The notes below the pieces were generated by a model that was given only the letters and a program-made list of their open reading frames with translations, had not been told where the DNA came from and did no database searches. From the NCBI GenBank assembly GCA_003513495.1, contig DOPM01000019.1, forward strand, positions 156,039 through 220,038: a DNA stretch of 64,000 bases, in the 5' to 3' direction. Every line of letters begins with the position of its first letter. The stretch's first letter is position 1. Made by a program: the position numbers and the translations under genes. This document shows positions 26,525 through 35,299 of the stretch, one piece after another. The DNA is from Desulfosporosinus sp. Lineage in GTDB: Bacteria; Bacillota; Desulfitobacteriia; Desulfitobacteriales; Desulfitobacteriaceae.

Positions 26525-28711
26525 TTACATTAGAGGGTCAAGATTAAAGCATGGATGTCCGTTTTCCTCAAGGAAAGGTAGGATTTCTTCTACAGTGGCT
26601 CCGACTGACTCATCGGCAATTTTATCAATAAAATCTGCGCCTAAGCCTTCATCAATGGAGCGTTGAACAAAGTCCTCACGAATGAATTCTTTGAGTTCTT
26701 TAGGCATCCAAACAATACGAGCAATCCCGCCATCAGCAGGGATGAATTTCTTACTGAGAAGATAGGTTCGTCCAATTCCCATAAAGCCAGGGGTTTGCAT
26801 TCCACCGCCGCAGGTACCTGCCAGTGAGGAGAATGTCATTCCACAAGGGGTCATCCCTGAGTGTTCACGAGTCGTCAGCATGAGACCGTTAGCTTCAGGA
26901 ACGATGGCCATGATTGCCTCAAAGCAACCGCAAGAGGTCATGGGTTTATCCATAAGGGTATAGAGATTTACCTCTTCCAAGGTGTTGTTCGAAGCTTTGT
27001 ACAAATACTCGTTCGTACTATGCCACATACCTTTATACTCATCGATTGCTGGACCTTTAGGAATTGGCTGGTTTGGACCATTTGGTGCAATCTCATAAGA
27101 TGCTTTAGCATCTAACCAGCTCACCGCGCCGCATAAGCCAACCCGTTCTGGAGTAACAATACAAACGTGGTTTGGAGCAAAGGACTGACAAAGCAAACAG
27201 GAGTAGAAGTCTTCAACAGATTCGTCTGTTAAGCTCCTCATGCGATCATCGCGAGCTCTATAACGTTCGCGTGCAAGAACGAGGCCTTCCTCCACCGCAG
27301 CCTGGTCAAGCATAATTGTTACTTCAACACGGTCGATAATAGCTGGGAATTCCTCTTTTAACTTAGCTATCAACAGCTCTCCAAAGTGTTTCATTAAGAA
27401 ACCTTTTGCTCTGGCATCCTTAGAAATCCGTACCCACATTAGATCACGTTGGGCCACGTGCCAAACGCCTTCGCCATAGTTTGCAAAATAATGGATTCGA
27501 CGTTCAAAAACCCCTTCAAAATCGGCCTGCATTTTTCGTCCGTATATATCGATTTTGAGTCCCAAAGGAAGTTTTGTACCCTCAGGAACAGTATCAATGT
27601 CGGGTCCTATAACCGTGACCTGACCGTCAACGATATTATCAGGTCCAACCATTTGCACAAGTTCGAAGGCAGTTGTACGACCGCCGCCAAATTCGACGTA
27701 GGTATCCCCTTTACGAATCGTCTCGCCCTCAAAGGCTGGTCCGAAGTTAACCGGGATCGGCAACTCGACGTTGGTCAATTTAATTCCACGAACTTCTAAG
27801 GCCAATGGAACTATTTTCTCATAATCCGGTTCAGAAATATACCAATCAGGGATTTGCATATCATCGCTTAGAGTTTGATCTGTCAAGACAGGGAAGCCCA
27901 TGAAGATTGCACCCATAGAAGCAGCTATTTTGACATCATCCAGTTCGCCTAGATTAAGGACGAAAGCCCGAATCCGACGACGCTGATAATCACGATGGTT
28001 TTCACGTTCTCCTGCAGGAATTCCCCCGAAAGCAAGACCTGCGCGGAAAGCATAGTTTACAGCATGAATAATTTGAGTGAAGTTTCCTAGAGGGAAAGCA
28101 ATGTAGTCCTCACCAATTTTTACGTTAACTTCGAGCAGCTGTTCAATGACCTCATCACATAGGAAGATCATGAAGCCTTTACCCATGAGATTATCAACGA
28201 TTTTCTTGGCAGCTTGAGAATCTTTGGCGCGTCCAAGAATAACGGCAACACCAGGAATGGTCCAGTCTACCATCTTAATTCCATGTTTCCGAACGATGGG
28301 GTCACCTAAGAATCCAGTCCATGGTTTAGTTTTAGGTTCCTCTCCACGGAGATAATTAAGTGTTTCAATGATCTCTGCAGCATAAAGAACAGATTCACCC
28401 CAAAGTCGTGCGTTTTCAAAGGTGAGATCTGTTCGAATTTGACTGCGCATCCGGTTTAGAATCGGAACAAGTTCACCAAGTTTTGTTACTTTTTCACCGG
28501 AAAGGCAGGTAATTACTGGGAGGTGATAGGCTGTATCCGGATAGCCGACGTCTTGTTGTGTACCAAAATCTTTGATTGCACGATTCAATAAGATTTCTGC
28601 ATATGTCATTGCAATAGTGGTACCATCGAACGCTCTACGTAAAAGTGCTTTTGGTTGATGACTAGGATCCTTAATTGCGTCTGCGTAAATTTCCTCCATA
28701 GACATAAACAT
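26525..28711 (-). CDS. acsB: Acetyl-CoA synthase (CODH/ACS alpha)
   Basis: 728 residues, full length including the N-terminal CODH-contact domain. The A-cluster cysteines keep the exact spacing of the Moorella enzyme: Cys-x2-Cys-x8-Cys-x9-Cys around residues 504-526 (CLLCQSF, NHVC, GLCGA), and the Ni-binding Cys-Gly-Cys near 594-596 (TSCGCFEA). It condenses CO, methyl and CoA into acetyl-CoA. It follows acsA with only a 10-nt gap, as expected for subunits of one complex. Confidence 0.97.
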   Translation of the reverse strand: MFMSMEEIYADAIKDPSHQPKALLRRAFDGTTIAMTYAEILLNRAIKDFGTQQDVGYPDTAYHLPVITCLSGEKVTKLGELVPILNRMRSQIRTDLTFENARLWGESVLYAAEIIETLNYLRGEEPKTKPWTGFLGDPIVRKHGIKMVDWTIPGVAVILGRAKDSQAAKKIVDNLMGKGFMIFLCDEVIEQLLEVNVKIGEDYIAFPLGNFTQIIHAVNYAFRAGLAFGGIPAGERENHRDYQRRRIRAFVLNLGELDDVKIAASMGAIFMGFPVLTDQTLSDDMQIPDWYISEPDYEKIVPLALEVRGIKLTNVELPIPVNFGPAFEGETIRKGDTYVEFGGGRTTAFELVQMVGPDNIVDGQVTVIGPDIDTVPEGTKLPLGLKIDIYGRKMQADFEGVFERRIHYFANYGEGVWHVAQRDLMWVRISKDARAKGFLMKHFGELLIAKLKEEFPAIIDRVEVTIMLDQAAVEEGLVLARERYRARDDRMRSLTDESVEDFYSCLLCQSFAPNHVCIVTPERVGLCGAVSWLDAKASYEIAPNGPNQPIPKGPAIDEYKGMWHSTNEYLYKASNNTLEEVNLYTLMDKPMTSCGCFEAIMAIVPEANGLMLTTREHSGMTPCGMTFSSLAGTCGGGMQTPGFMGIGRTYLLSKKFIPADGGIARIVWMPKELKEFIREDFVQRSIDEGLGADFIDKIADESVGATVEEILPFLEENGHPCFNLDPLM

Positions 28712-28721
28712 TCCTCCTTTC

Positions 28722-30740
28722 TTACCAACCTTGGGCTAATGCTGTATCATTTTTCTCCGCTGTTTGCTTGTGAATACCCAATTTCCAAGACCTATACTCT
28801 AAGGCATTTAAGAGTTTTGTTGCACCAATGACAGGATCTACTTCTAGAATAAAATTACCACCGAATACGTCATGGGCAATTTGAGTCGTAATACCATAGA
28901 CAAGGTCGCTTCCTTCAACAGGAGGCATCGAACCTACATGAACAGGTATTCCCATAGTGACGCAGTAAGAACCGATCGCAACAGCTTTTTCATGCATAGC
29001 TTCTGGAGCAGAAACTACGAACGGAACTTTAGGTGTATCTACTCCAAGCTCATTAGCCATAGCTACTAGTACTTCGATACCACGGGTGTAATCTACACAA
29101 GATCCAACATGGAAGACTAAAGGTAGGCGTGTTGACAATTGCGGATTAGCCTCTTCCAGGGTTTTAAAGAATGATTTAAGTCCTTCACCAGCATAAGCAT
29201 CAACCGCTAAGGGCGACATAAAACCAAATTTAGCATACGCACCCGCGGAACAGCCGCCGGTGATAACAAGCACATCATTTTTAACGAGCTCTTTTAAAAT
29301 TGTAATATGGGACTCATCTTGAAAACGTTTGAGGTTGTTACATCCAATGATGAAAGCAACTCCTTTGAGTTGTCCGCTCTGAATAGCATCAGTCAGTACA
29401 GATATTGGACGCTCTGGGTTGATTTTCGCAAATAAATCTGTCAACACTTCACGACTGAAGCCAGCGACAAGCTGGTGTTTTTCAGAAGGAATGGCAATTT
29501 TTTTAGGATCTCGTTTACCATAAGCTTCAATAGCTATTCGAATTAGCTTCTTAGCATCGTCCATAGCAGTATCCGTATCAAACGCAATGTGTTGAGCACC
29601 AGGTATCTTCATAATAAACTCTGTGGTTATAACCTTGGTATGAAAACACTCGGCAAGGGTTTGTACAGAAGGATAGATACATTGGATATCAACGACCATT
29701 GCATCTAAGGCTCCGGTTAAGATGGCCATTTCCTGAGAAGCAGAAGATGTTGCCAGGTAAACCCCTTCGCGCATGAGCAACTCATTACCGGTACAACAAA
29801 TACCAACAATGTTAACACCTTCAGCTCCAGCTTTCTTGGCATCCTCTTTCATAGCACGGGCTGCAGCAACAACCATTTCACTTAAAACCGGGTTGTGTCC
29901 GTGAACCGCAATATTGACCATTTTGGGGTTAATGACTCCCAAATTAGCCTCTGAAACGATAGGCTCAGGAATTCCGAACAATACATCACTCATAGTGGAG
30001 CCCATATATGATCCGCCTAAGTCACTTAGCGAGGCTTTAAGTCCACCAAAGATAATATTAACAGGATCAGCGTCAACTCCCATGGCGGTTTGAGCAATAA
30101 TTTCAGTGACAGTGCCATCAATGGACCTTGGCATAATATTAGTATGTTTGAATTTATTACGTCGACCTGCTGTGATTAAGCAGTCTAAGAAAGCAAGTGG
30201 ACGATCTTGGTAGCGACCAAAATCGGCATATCCAATTCCCACTACATCTTTAAGAATTTCCTTGTCTTCACGATTTAGTGTTTCAACCCCTAATTTTCCA
30301 GCAATTTCATGAAGTTTTGCTGATGACTTAATATCATAATCCGAGGCATGTCCTTCGACCAAGGCATGAGCAGTGTGCAAAATATGGCGTGCATGCTCAG
30401 AGTGAGAAGCAGCTCCTCCAGCAATCATTCGAACAACATTTCGAGAAACAATGGTATAGGCCGTTGCTCCGCAGATACCTCTACTGCCAGGACCATCTTC
30501 TTTTTTTACCCGACAAGGCCCAGCGAGACAAATACGGCAACATATCCCTTTATATCCAAAGGCACACTGAGGTTGTTGAGCAACTACCCTATCGTAGACC
30601 GTTTCAATTTGTTTATCCTTAATCATTTCCAACATTTGCAGGGCACCGGGGTCAGTTGTGCGAATGGGATTCTTAGGATCAACGACTCGTGGTGCGTCGG
30701 ATGGTCGGGCGGTATGGGTTAAATCCCGATATCTAGGCAT
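28722..30740 (-). CDS. acsA: Carbon monoxide dehydrogenase catalytic subunit
   Basis: 672 residues. Cys59, Cys67, Cys68, Cys71 and Cys76 in the N-terminal CAFGYKGICCRICLAGPC segment supply the D- and B-clusters. C-cluster ligands appear in GICCTGNEL, FIIGCNNLK and ITGGCSAGAYAKFG and VGSCVDYTRG. It interconverts CO2 and CO and passes CO to acetyl-CoA synthase. GAGGAGGG precedes the ATG. Second gene of the operon, after cooC. Confidence 0.97.
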   Translation of the reverse strand: MPRYRDLTHTARPSDAPRVVDPKNPIRTTDPGALQMLEMIKDKQIETVYDRVVAQQPQCAFGYKGICCRICLAGPCRVKKEDGPGSRGICGATAYTIVSRNVVRMIAGGAASHSEHARHILHTAHALVEGHASDYDIKSSAKLHEIAGKLGVETLNREDKEILKDVVGIGYADFGRYQDRPLAFLDCLITAGRRNKFKHTNIMPRSIDGTVTEIIAQTAMGVDADPVNIIFGGLKASLSDLGGSYMGSTMSDVLFGIPEPIVSEANLGVINPKMVNIAVHGHNPVLSEMVVAAARAMKEDAKKAGAEGVNIVGICCTGNELLMREGVYLATSSASQEMAILTGALDAMVVDIQCIYPSVQTLAECFHTKVITTEFIMKIPGAQHIAFDTDTAMDDAKKLIRIAIEAYGKRDPKKIAIPSEKHQLVAGFSREVLTDLFAKINPERPISVLTDAIQSGQLKGVAFIIGCNNLKRFQDESHITILKELVKNDVLVITGGCSAGAYAKFGFMSPLAVDAYAGEGLKSFFKTLEEANPQLSTRLPLVFHVGSCVDYTRGIEVLVAMANELGVDTPKVPFVVSAPEAMHEKAVAIGSYCVTMGIPVHVGSMPPVEGSDLVYGITTQIAHDVFGGNFILEVDPVIGATKLLNALEYRSWKLGIHKQTAEKNDTALAQGW

Positions 30741-30809
30741 ATTACACCCTCCTCTTTATTAAGATCTTGTCTCATACAAATACTCACATCTCTACTACGA
30801 AAACCTCTG

Positions 30810-31574
30810 TCATCTCCCTTCATCAACAATTCTTTGATAAATTGTATTGAGCTCAACTCCCAGAGACCCACCAGGTAATTGAACACTACCTGTATTTAAG
30901 GACATTTCCAACAGCTCATCACTGTAAGGGATTATGCCAATAAGCTGTTCTGTAGGAAAGTGGTCTCTAAGAAACTTTTCATCTTTAGAATTACGAACTT
31001 TATTACCAACGACAACAATACGAGGAATTCCTAATTCTGCAGCTAGCTTTTGAATAACATTTACAGTTTGTACGCTTACTTTTGACGGTTCAGTGACAAT
31101 GACCAGAACATCAACACCTAATGCTGTTCCCCTAGTAAGTTGTTCAATTCCCGCACCCATATCTAAAATAACCGTATCGGTTTCTCCGAGGATGAGTGAA
31201 TTAACTAAGGCTTGGAGAAAGCTGTTTTCCTTACAATAGCAAGAGGTCCCCCCTCCTTTTATGTTACCCATACGAAAAAACCTGAGAGCTCCCAGTGGGA
31301 TACTGTAGTCATCCAATATATCGTCAACATTAGGATTAAGGGGATAGTAGGTTCCACTCCCTCCCATACGCTCTTCAATTAATTGCTTCATGTCAACAAT
31401 TGGCTTAAGATTCGCGAGAACATCCTCAGAAATTCCCAGGACTGTCCCTAAACTAGCATCCGGGTCAGCATCCACTGCCAAAACCGTTATATCTCTCTTT
31501 GAGAGCCACTGGGCAAAATTTGCGGCAAACGTAGTTTTACCGACACCACCTTTGCCAGAAATTGCTATTTTCAA
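30810..31574 (-). CDS. cooC: CO dehydrogenase maturation ATPase CooC
   Basis: 254 residues, CooC/MinD family: KGGVGKTTFAANFA at about residues 8-21, VDADPDASLG, the CooC-type Cys-X-Cys motif TSCYCKEN, and VILDMGAGIEQLTRG. It inserts nickel into the CODH C-cluster. First gene of the acs operon, 70 nt upstream of acsA. The start is TTG with GGTGGAGG six bases upstream. Confidence 0.92.
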   Translation of the reverse strand: MKIAISGKGGVGKTTFAANFAQWLSKRDITVLAVDADPDASLGTVLGISEDVLANLKPIVDMKQLIEERMGGSGTYYPLNPNVDDILDDYSIPLGALRFFRMGNIKGGGTSCYCKENSFLQALVNSLILGETDTVILDMGAGIEQLTRGTALGVDVLVIVTEPSKVSVQTVNVIQKLAAELGIPRIVVVGNKVRNSKDEKFLRDHFPTEQLIGIIPYSDELLEMSLNTGSVQLPGGSLGVELNTIYQRIVDEGR

Positions 31575-31990
31575 CGAACCTCCACCCCTTCTCCCGGTTT
31601 AAATATTGACTTATATCATAATCTTGCGAATTTATTAATTATATATTCTTTTTTTCTTCGCTAAATCCTTCAAACTTTCTGAATATATTTTTTATTTTTA
31701 GCCTATTATTTTGAAATTATAAGATTAAAGATACTTATCACCAAAATAATAAAGATATTTAATTTTCAGTATATTTTGAATTTACACTCCTTTCACAATT
31801 GTTGTAAAGTCGTGCTATATTATTATTCCTATTCGCTATTAAAGACAATTAACACTATTCTTAGATTTGGGTTTATAACATAAATCTTTTATTATTAAAT
31901 ATAGCTTTCAATTCCTGCTTAAACATGTTTAGTTTTTCTAATGACAATATTAACTATTCTAATCAGACATTAACGTATTATCACCGAAAT
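31575..31990. other. AT-rich intergenic region between degV and the acs operon
   Basis: 416 nt without a coding frame. It should hold the acs promoter and the end of the degV transcript. I see one good promoter candidate (31716-31744) and no riboswitch or clear terminator. Confidence 0.6.
31716..31744 (-). promoter_or_regulatory. Candidate promoter of the acs operon
   Basis: Minus-strand TTGGTG, exactly 17 nt, and a perfect TATAAT, 142 nt upstream of the cooC start. The -35 box matches at the first three positions only. The long leader leaves room for regulation. Confidence 0.42.
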
Positions 31991-32848
31991 TTAGGGTATA
32001 GGCCACGGATGAAATGTGAGACCAAAAGCCCCTGCTCCAACATGAGTTGCAATCACTGGCCCCGCTTCAAATAGACGAATTTCATGCTCCGGAAAACGAA
32101 CCTGAAGTTCATTTAGTAATACTAAACCCTCTTGAGGTATATTGACATGCATAACACAAATTCTATAATGTTTTCCCGTTGATAAAGCTCTAAGTAACTC
32201 GTCAAGTACACGTTGCCAAGCCCTTGATCTTGAACGCACTTTGTCAAACACGTCAATTTGACCCTCTTTATTAAAATAAAGGATCGGTTTAATTTGCAGT
32301 AAAGTTCCTACTAAAGCAGACGCACCACCTATTCGTCCACCTTTTCTAAGGTTATCTAGGGTGTCCACTATAAAATAGAGTTCAGTCTGTTGAACAAGAA
32401 TTTGTAAATCCCTCATAATCTCTAAAGCATTATGTCCTTGATGTGCCCATTCGGCTGCAGCCCAGGCCAAAACGCCAAGCCCTAGAGCAGATGATCTAGA
32501 ATCAAAGATATGGATATTGGGGCGAGAGGCTAGGTCTTTAGCCATTTGAGCTGAATGCAATGTTCCACTAATTGCTGCTGATAAATGGATACTTACAATA
32601 TCCTCAACGCCTTCTGAAAAAAGAGATTCATAAATTTCTAGAAAGTTGCCCACAGAAGGTTGAGAGGTTGTCGAAAGGCCCGAAATGTGACTTAATTTCT
32701 CAAAATAGATCTGATTAGTTAATTCCGTCTCAGCAAAGGTCTCGTTCCCGATATTAACGTTAAGGGGTATAACACGAATTTGAAATTGTTCTAGGATATC
32801 CTTCGGTAAATATCCTGTAGAGTCCATAACAATCCCTATTTTCCTCAA
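31991..32848 (-). CDS. DegV family fatty-acid binding protein
   Basis: 285 residues with the DegV signatures: IGIVMDSTGYLPKD at the N-terminus, LTTSQPSVGNFLEIYESL-type serine loop, and SAAISGTLHSAQMA plus LDNLRKGGRIGG. These proteins (FakB-like) carry a fatty acid for phosphorylation by a kinase such as FakA. The TTG at 32848 has AGGGAGAG seven bases before it and gives the usual family N-terminus; ATG codons further upstream (32887) have no such site. No fakA gene is next to it. Confidence 0.86.
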   Translation of the reverse strand: MRKIGIVMDSTGYLPKDILEQFQIRVIPLNVNIGNETFAETELTNQIYFEKLSHISGLSTTSQPSVGNFLEIYESLFSEGVEDIVSIHLSAAISGTLHSAQMAKDLASRPNIHIFDSRSSALGLGVLAWAAAEWAHQGHNALEIMRDLQILVQQTELYFIVDTLDNLRKGGRIGGASALVGTLLQIKPILYFNKEGQIDVFDKVRSRSRAWQRVLDELLRALSTGKHYRICVMHVNIPQEGLVLLNELQVRFPEHEIRLFEAGPVIATHVGAGAFGLTFHPWPIP

Positions 32849-33131
32849 TTTTCTTCTCTCCCTCATATTCTGTCGCATTGGAAACATATGTATATTTCTT
32901 GTATAAAGTATATCTCAAAATAAAACCTCTAGCAATCCAAAGGGGAACTAACAACATACATATCTCATTATTCCAACTATTAAATTTAGGGATTATTTTA
33001 TCTAGACTTACAACATCTAAGTTTATTCTATAATAACATCTAGAAATTTACAATGAATAACCATTCATTTTCTTGATCTTTATCAAACTTTGTACGCTAA
33101 TCCCCGAATAATCTGAGATTATAAGAAGATG

Positions 33132-33160
33132 TTGACAGGTCAACAGTGATTTGTTAATAT
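33132..33160 (+). promoter_or_regulatory. Promoter of tRNA-Pro
   Basis: A perfect TTGACA, 17-nt spacer and TAATAT, ending 20 nt before the tRNA. A typical strong sigma-A promoter. Confidence 0.85.
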
Positions 33161-33180
33161 GATAGTCGTTCTTAAATATA

Positions 33181-33257
33181 CGGGGCGTGGCGCAGTTTGG
33201 TAGCGTGCTTGGTTCGGGACCAAGAGGCCGTGGGTTCGAATCCCGTCGCCCCGACCA
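33181..33257 (+). tRNA. tRNA-Pro (anticodon CGG)
   Basis: 77 nt with encoded CCA. The 7-bp acceptor stem pairs CGGGGCG with CGCCCCG; the anticodon loop TTCGGGA gives CGG, reading CCG; the T arm is GTGGGTTCGAATCCCGT with all standard bases. A promoter lies upstream and a terminator hairpin downstream. Its 3' end is the probable integration target of the element that follows. Confidence 0.97.
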
Positions 33258-33268
33258 CTTGATATTAA

Positions 33269-33294
33269 AGGGATTGCCGCTGTTGGCAATCCCT
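33269..33294 (+). terminator. tRNA-Pro terminator
   Basis: 10-bp perfect stem (33269-33278 with 33285-33294, loop GCTGTT) followed by TCGTTTTTAT. Confidence 0.85.
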
Positions 33295-33305
33295 TCGTTT
33301 TTATA

Positions 33306-33327
33306 TTTTGACCCTCTTTTGACCCTC
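33306..33327. repeat. Two tandem 11-bp repeats next to the tRNA, candidate integrase arm sites
   Basis: TTTTGACCCTC occurs twice head to tail without a gap, 49 nt from the tRNA end. Paired short direct repeats at this distance are a known feature of tyrosine-recombinase attachment sites in tRNA genes. Confidence 0.55.
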
Positions 33328-33567
33328 TTATTTTTTCTTTGCATTTTTCCTGTTGCTCATAACGCACTTAGCTTCAGTTCCAATGAAAATTAAAACTAGC
33401 GGTACACTATATAGAAGGTTTAATTTATTAATCACCTCAACTGGTATCAATGCTGAATTTCTTTCATATTTTTTAAGTGCTTTTATTGTGATACCACAAT
33501 GAGCCGCGACTTCGCTTTCCGAATATCCACAAGATTCCCTTGCAGTTCTCAGTGTAATTTGAAACAT
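33328..33567 (-). CDS. Small Cro/C1-type helix-turn-helix protein
   Basis: 79 residues. An HTH spans about residues 8-38 (ARESCGYSESEVAAHCGITIKALKKYE), then a hydrophobic stretch (LLYSVPLVLIFIG, about 50-62) unusual for this class and a basic C-terminus. AGAAGGG precedes the ATG. Its stop abuts the candidate arm site, so it is the outermost gene of the element on this side. It is probably a regulator; the hydrophobic part could mean membrane association. Confidence 0.65.
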   Translation of the reverse strand: MFQITLRTARESCGYSESEVAAHCGITIKALKKYERNSALIPVEVINKLNLLYSVPLVLIFIGTEAKCVMSNRKNAKKK

Positions 33568-33725
33568 AATCCCTTCTCCTCAGTGATGCGTTTTACGCCA
33601 TTTTTTTGAATTGCCACTTGTAGTTATTTGCATTTTCTAAGATAATTGAATTACAAAGACTCCTTTTTAAAGGTTGTTTTTGACGAGGAAGTCCGTCGGA
33701 TCCTGGGGAGGGTGCACGGGCTTCC

Positions 33726-34013
33726 TTATTTATTTACCTTTGTTTTACTGGGCTTATTTGATAACTCAATACATAGCCCGAAATCTCCCTCTAACACCTT
33801 ATACTTTTCGCCATTTATCTGGAATACTTCTCCCACCTTAAGCCCTGATTCGTCGATGTCACCTCCAAGGTTAATCCTCCGCCTAGACCACGTCACTCCA
33901 CCGTCAATACTGACCTTAACTTCAATAAGCGCATCCACTAAGTCTGTGTCTAAATACACTTCGTCTTCATAGGCATGATCATATTCATCCTTGGCCAGAT
34001 CCTGAATTCCCAT
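33726..34013 (-). CDS. Hypothetical small acidic protein
   Basis: 95 residues from the ATG at 34013, which follows GGAGGGGGG; a longer frame to 34061 is less likely. It starts with an acidic stretch (KDEYDHAYEDEVYLD) and has beta-rich segments with VSIDGGVTWSRRRI. No known family. It lies between two regulator genes of the same direction. Confidence 0.55.
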   Translation of the reverse strand: MGIQDLAKDEYDHAYEDEVYLDTDLVDALIEVKVSIDGGVTWSRRRINLGGDIDESGLKVGEVFQINGEKYKVLEGDFGLCIELSNKPSKTKVNK

Positions 34014-34106
34014 ATTTAATCCCCCCTCCAGAACGTATATTCTTTTATTATTAGAACACATGTTCTATTTTGTCACAAGGGGTAATTTGTCGAAGGTTTT
34101 CTTTAA

Positions 34107-34298
34107 TCACTCTCTCAATAGTAATTCTAACTCAACATCTAGACATTTCGCGATAAGTGCTAATGTTTTTATCTTAGGCCTTATCCTCCCTTCCTCTATA
34201 GCTGCAATATAACTCTTACTCAGATTAACAGCGTCAGCTAGGTCTTTTTGAGTCCATTTTTTTCCTTTCCGCAATTCAGCAATTAAATCTCCAACCAT
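34107..34298 (-). CDS. Cro/C1-type repressor-like HTH protein
   Basis: 63 residues, a minimal XRE domain: helices ELRKGKKWTQKDLADAVN, recognition helix SKSYIAAIEEG, then IKTLALIAKCLDVELELL. It faces a rightward HTH gene across 198 nt, the classical immunity arrangement, so it probably represses its own and the divergent promoter. Confidence 0.8.
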   Translation of the reverse strand: MVGDLIAELRKGKKWTQKDLADAVNLSKSYIAAIEEGRIRPKIKTLALIAKCLDVELELLLRE

Positions 34299-34496
34299 TT
34301 TGTCATTCCCTTGTTGATACCTATAAGTTTACAACCTAGGCCATGTCGAAATAGGCAGGATGGACTCCTTAAAGAAGTACCTTTTTTGCGCTAAATATAA
34401 CATAAAATCGACACAATTTATTAACTAAAATATATAGTTTATCCACAGCCTTTAAAATCAAAGGAAACAGCCTATAATTGCCGAAAGTTTACGTCG
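34299..34496. promoter_or_regulatory. Divergent control region between two HTH genes
   Basis: 198 nt of AT-rich DNA without a frame. It must contain both promoters and operators of the genetic switch. I cannot point to a convincing -35/-10 pair or a clean operator repeat. Confidence 0.5.
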
Positions 34497-34721
34497 GTGA
34501 TGAATTTGAGGAGAAATAAGCGACATAAGGTTTGCAGGCTTTATGATGTTATTATTAGAAAAGGCCTATCACAAGAAATTGTTTCTAAAAGAACGGGTTA
34601 CTCTCAATCCCATATATCTCAAATCATGAATGGAAAGGATCTTCTATTATCTACGGCCCAAGACATTGCTGCAGCTGTTGATGAAAAAGTAGATTATTTA
34701 TGGCCAAACTATTTCCATTGA
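34497..34721 (+). CDS. Cro-like HTH protein
   Basis: 74 residues: VIIRKGLSQEIVSKRTGYS then QSHISQIMNGKD form the HTH, and AAAVDEKVDYLWPNYF the last helix. GTG at 34497 or ATG at 34500 are both possible; no good ribosome binding site is visible, so it may be leaderless or weakly translated. It is the first rightward gene of the element, in the cro position. Confidence 0.72.
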   Translation: MMNLRRNKRHKVCRLYDVIIRKGLSQEIVSKRTGYSQSHISQIMNGKDLLLSTAQDIAAAVDEKVDYLWPNYFH

Positions 34722-34770
34722 GCAGGATTTTCGAAAAGGTTTATGGAATATATTTCCTGTGGTGATACGA

Positions 34771-34980
34771 ATGAATAGAATTAAAGAAATCCTAGCTGAG
34801 AATAAGTTAGCTAATGTTAAACCAATGACCCAAAGACAACTTGCTGAACTATGTGGGGTTGCTCAGCCTGAAATCAACAGAATAGCAAATGGTAAAAAGG
34901 AAGACATTGAGTTAAAGACCGCAGCCAAGATTGCAAGGGGCTTAAACAAATCTATTGAGTACGTATTCCCAGATTATTAG
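34771..34980 (+). CDS. Second Cro/C1-type HTH regulator
   Basis: 69 residues: MTQRQLAELCGVAQPEINRIANGK is a textbook XRE helix-turn-helix, ending with AARIGLNKSIEYVFPDY-type tail. Its C-terminal tail (EYVFPDY) is similar in plan to that of the preceding gene (DYLWPNY), suggesting a duplicated pair. ATG at 34771 chosen; GTG at 34759 is the alternative. A possible regulator of the downstream FtsK-like operon. Confidence 0.75.
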   Translation: MNRIKEILAENKLANVKPMTQRQLAELCGVAQPEINRIANGKKEDIELKTAAKIARGLNKSIEYVFPDY

Positions 34981-35008
34981 CGCTGGGAATACTTTTTTAT
35001 TTTATTTG

Positions 35009-35044
35009 ATGTGCGTTCATACATAATGATGTATGAACGCACAT
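35009..35044. repeat. Perfect 16-bp inverted repeat upstream of the FtsK-like operon
   Basis: Arms 35009-35024 and 35029-35044 with a 4-nt loop AATG; core TGCGTTCATACAT. No T-tract follows, so it does not look like a simple terminator. It may be an operator, or the origin or nick site of the replication/transfer module that starts 76 nt later. Confidence 0.75.
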
Positions 35045-35119
35045 ATATTTTCAACAGGTAATTTGTGACACAAGTGAATCACGCATGAACCCCATCTGAA
35101 GTACAGGAGGTGCACAATT

Positions 35120-35299
35120 ATGGCCAACACATTAATTCTCAAGGCGAGGATCCGTAAACGTGATAAAGACATCCGGCAAGCAGTTGAACATCTTAAACTC
35201 GAGGAGGGAGAAATGGCCGATATGATCCGGGACGGACTCCGCAAAGTATTAGTCGAAAGGGGTGTGCTCATTGGCAAGGCAACAACAGAACGTTATTGA
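35120..35299 (+). CDS. Small RHH-like DNA-binding protein
   Basis: 59 residues. ILKARIRKRDKDIRQAV has a strand then helix pattern, with a second helix EEGEMADMIRDGLRKVLVERG, as in ribbon-helix-helix proteins that bind operators or origins. ACAGGAGGTG precedes the ATG. The 3' end overlaps the FtsK-like gene start by 38 nt in another frame, indicating translational coupling. The RHH assignment is an inference. Confidence 0.65.
   Translation: MANTLILKARIRKRDKDIRQAVEHLKLEEGEMADMIRDGLRKVLVERGVLIGKATTERY

Noticed and set aside
33048..33367. Minus-strand frames overlapping the tRNA (peptides such as RGDGIRTHGLLVPNQ)
   Set aside because: Antisense translation of tRNA-Pro, a known source of false genes.
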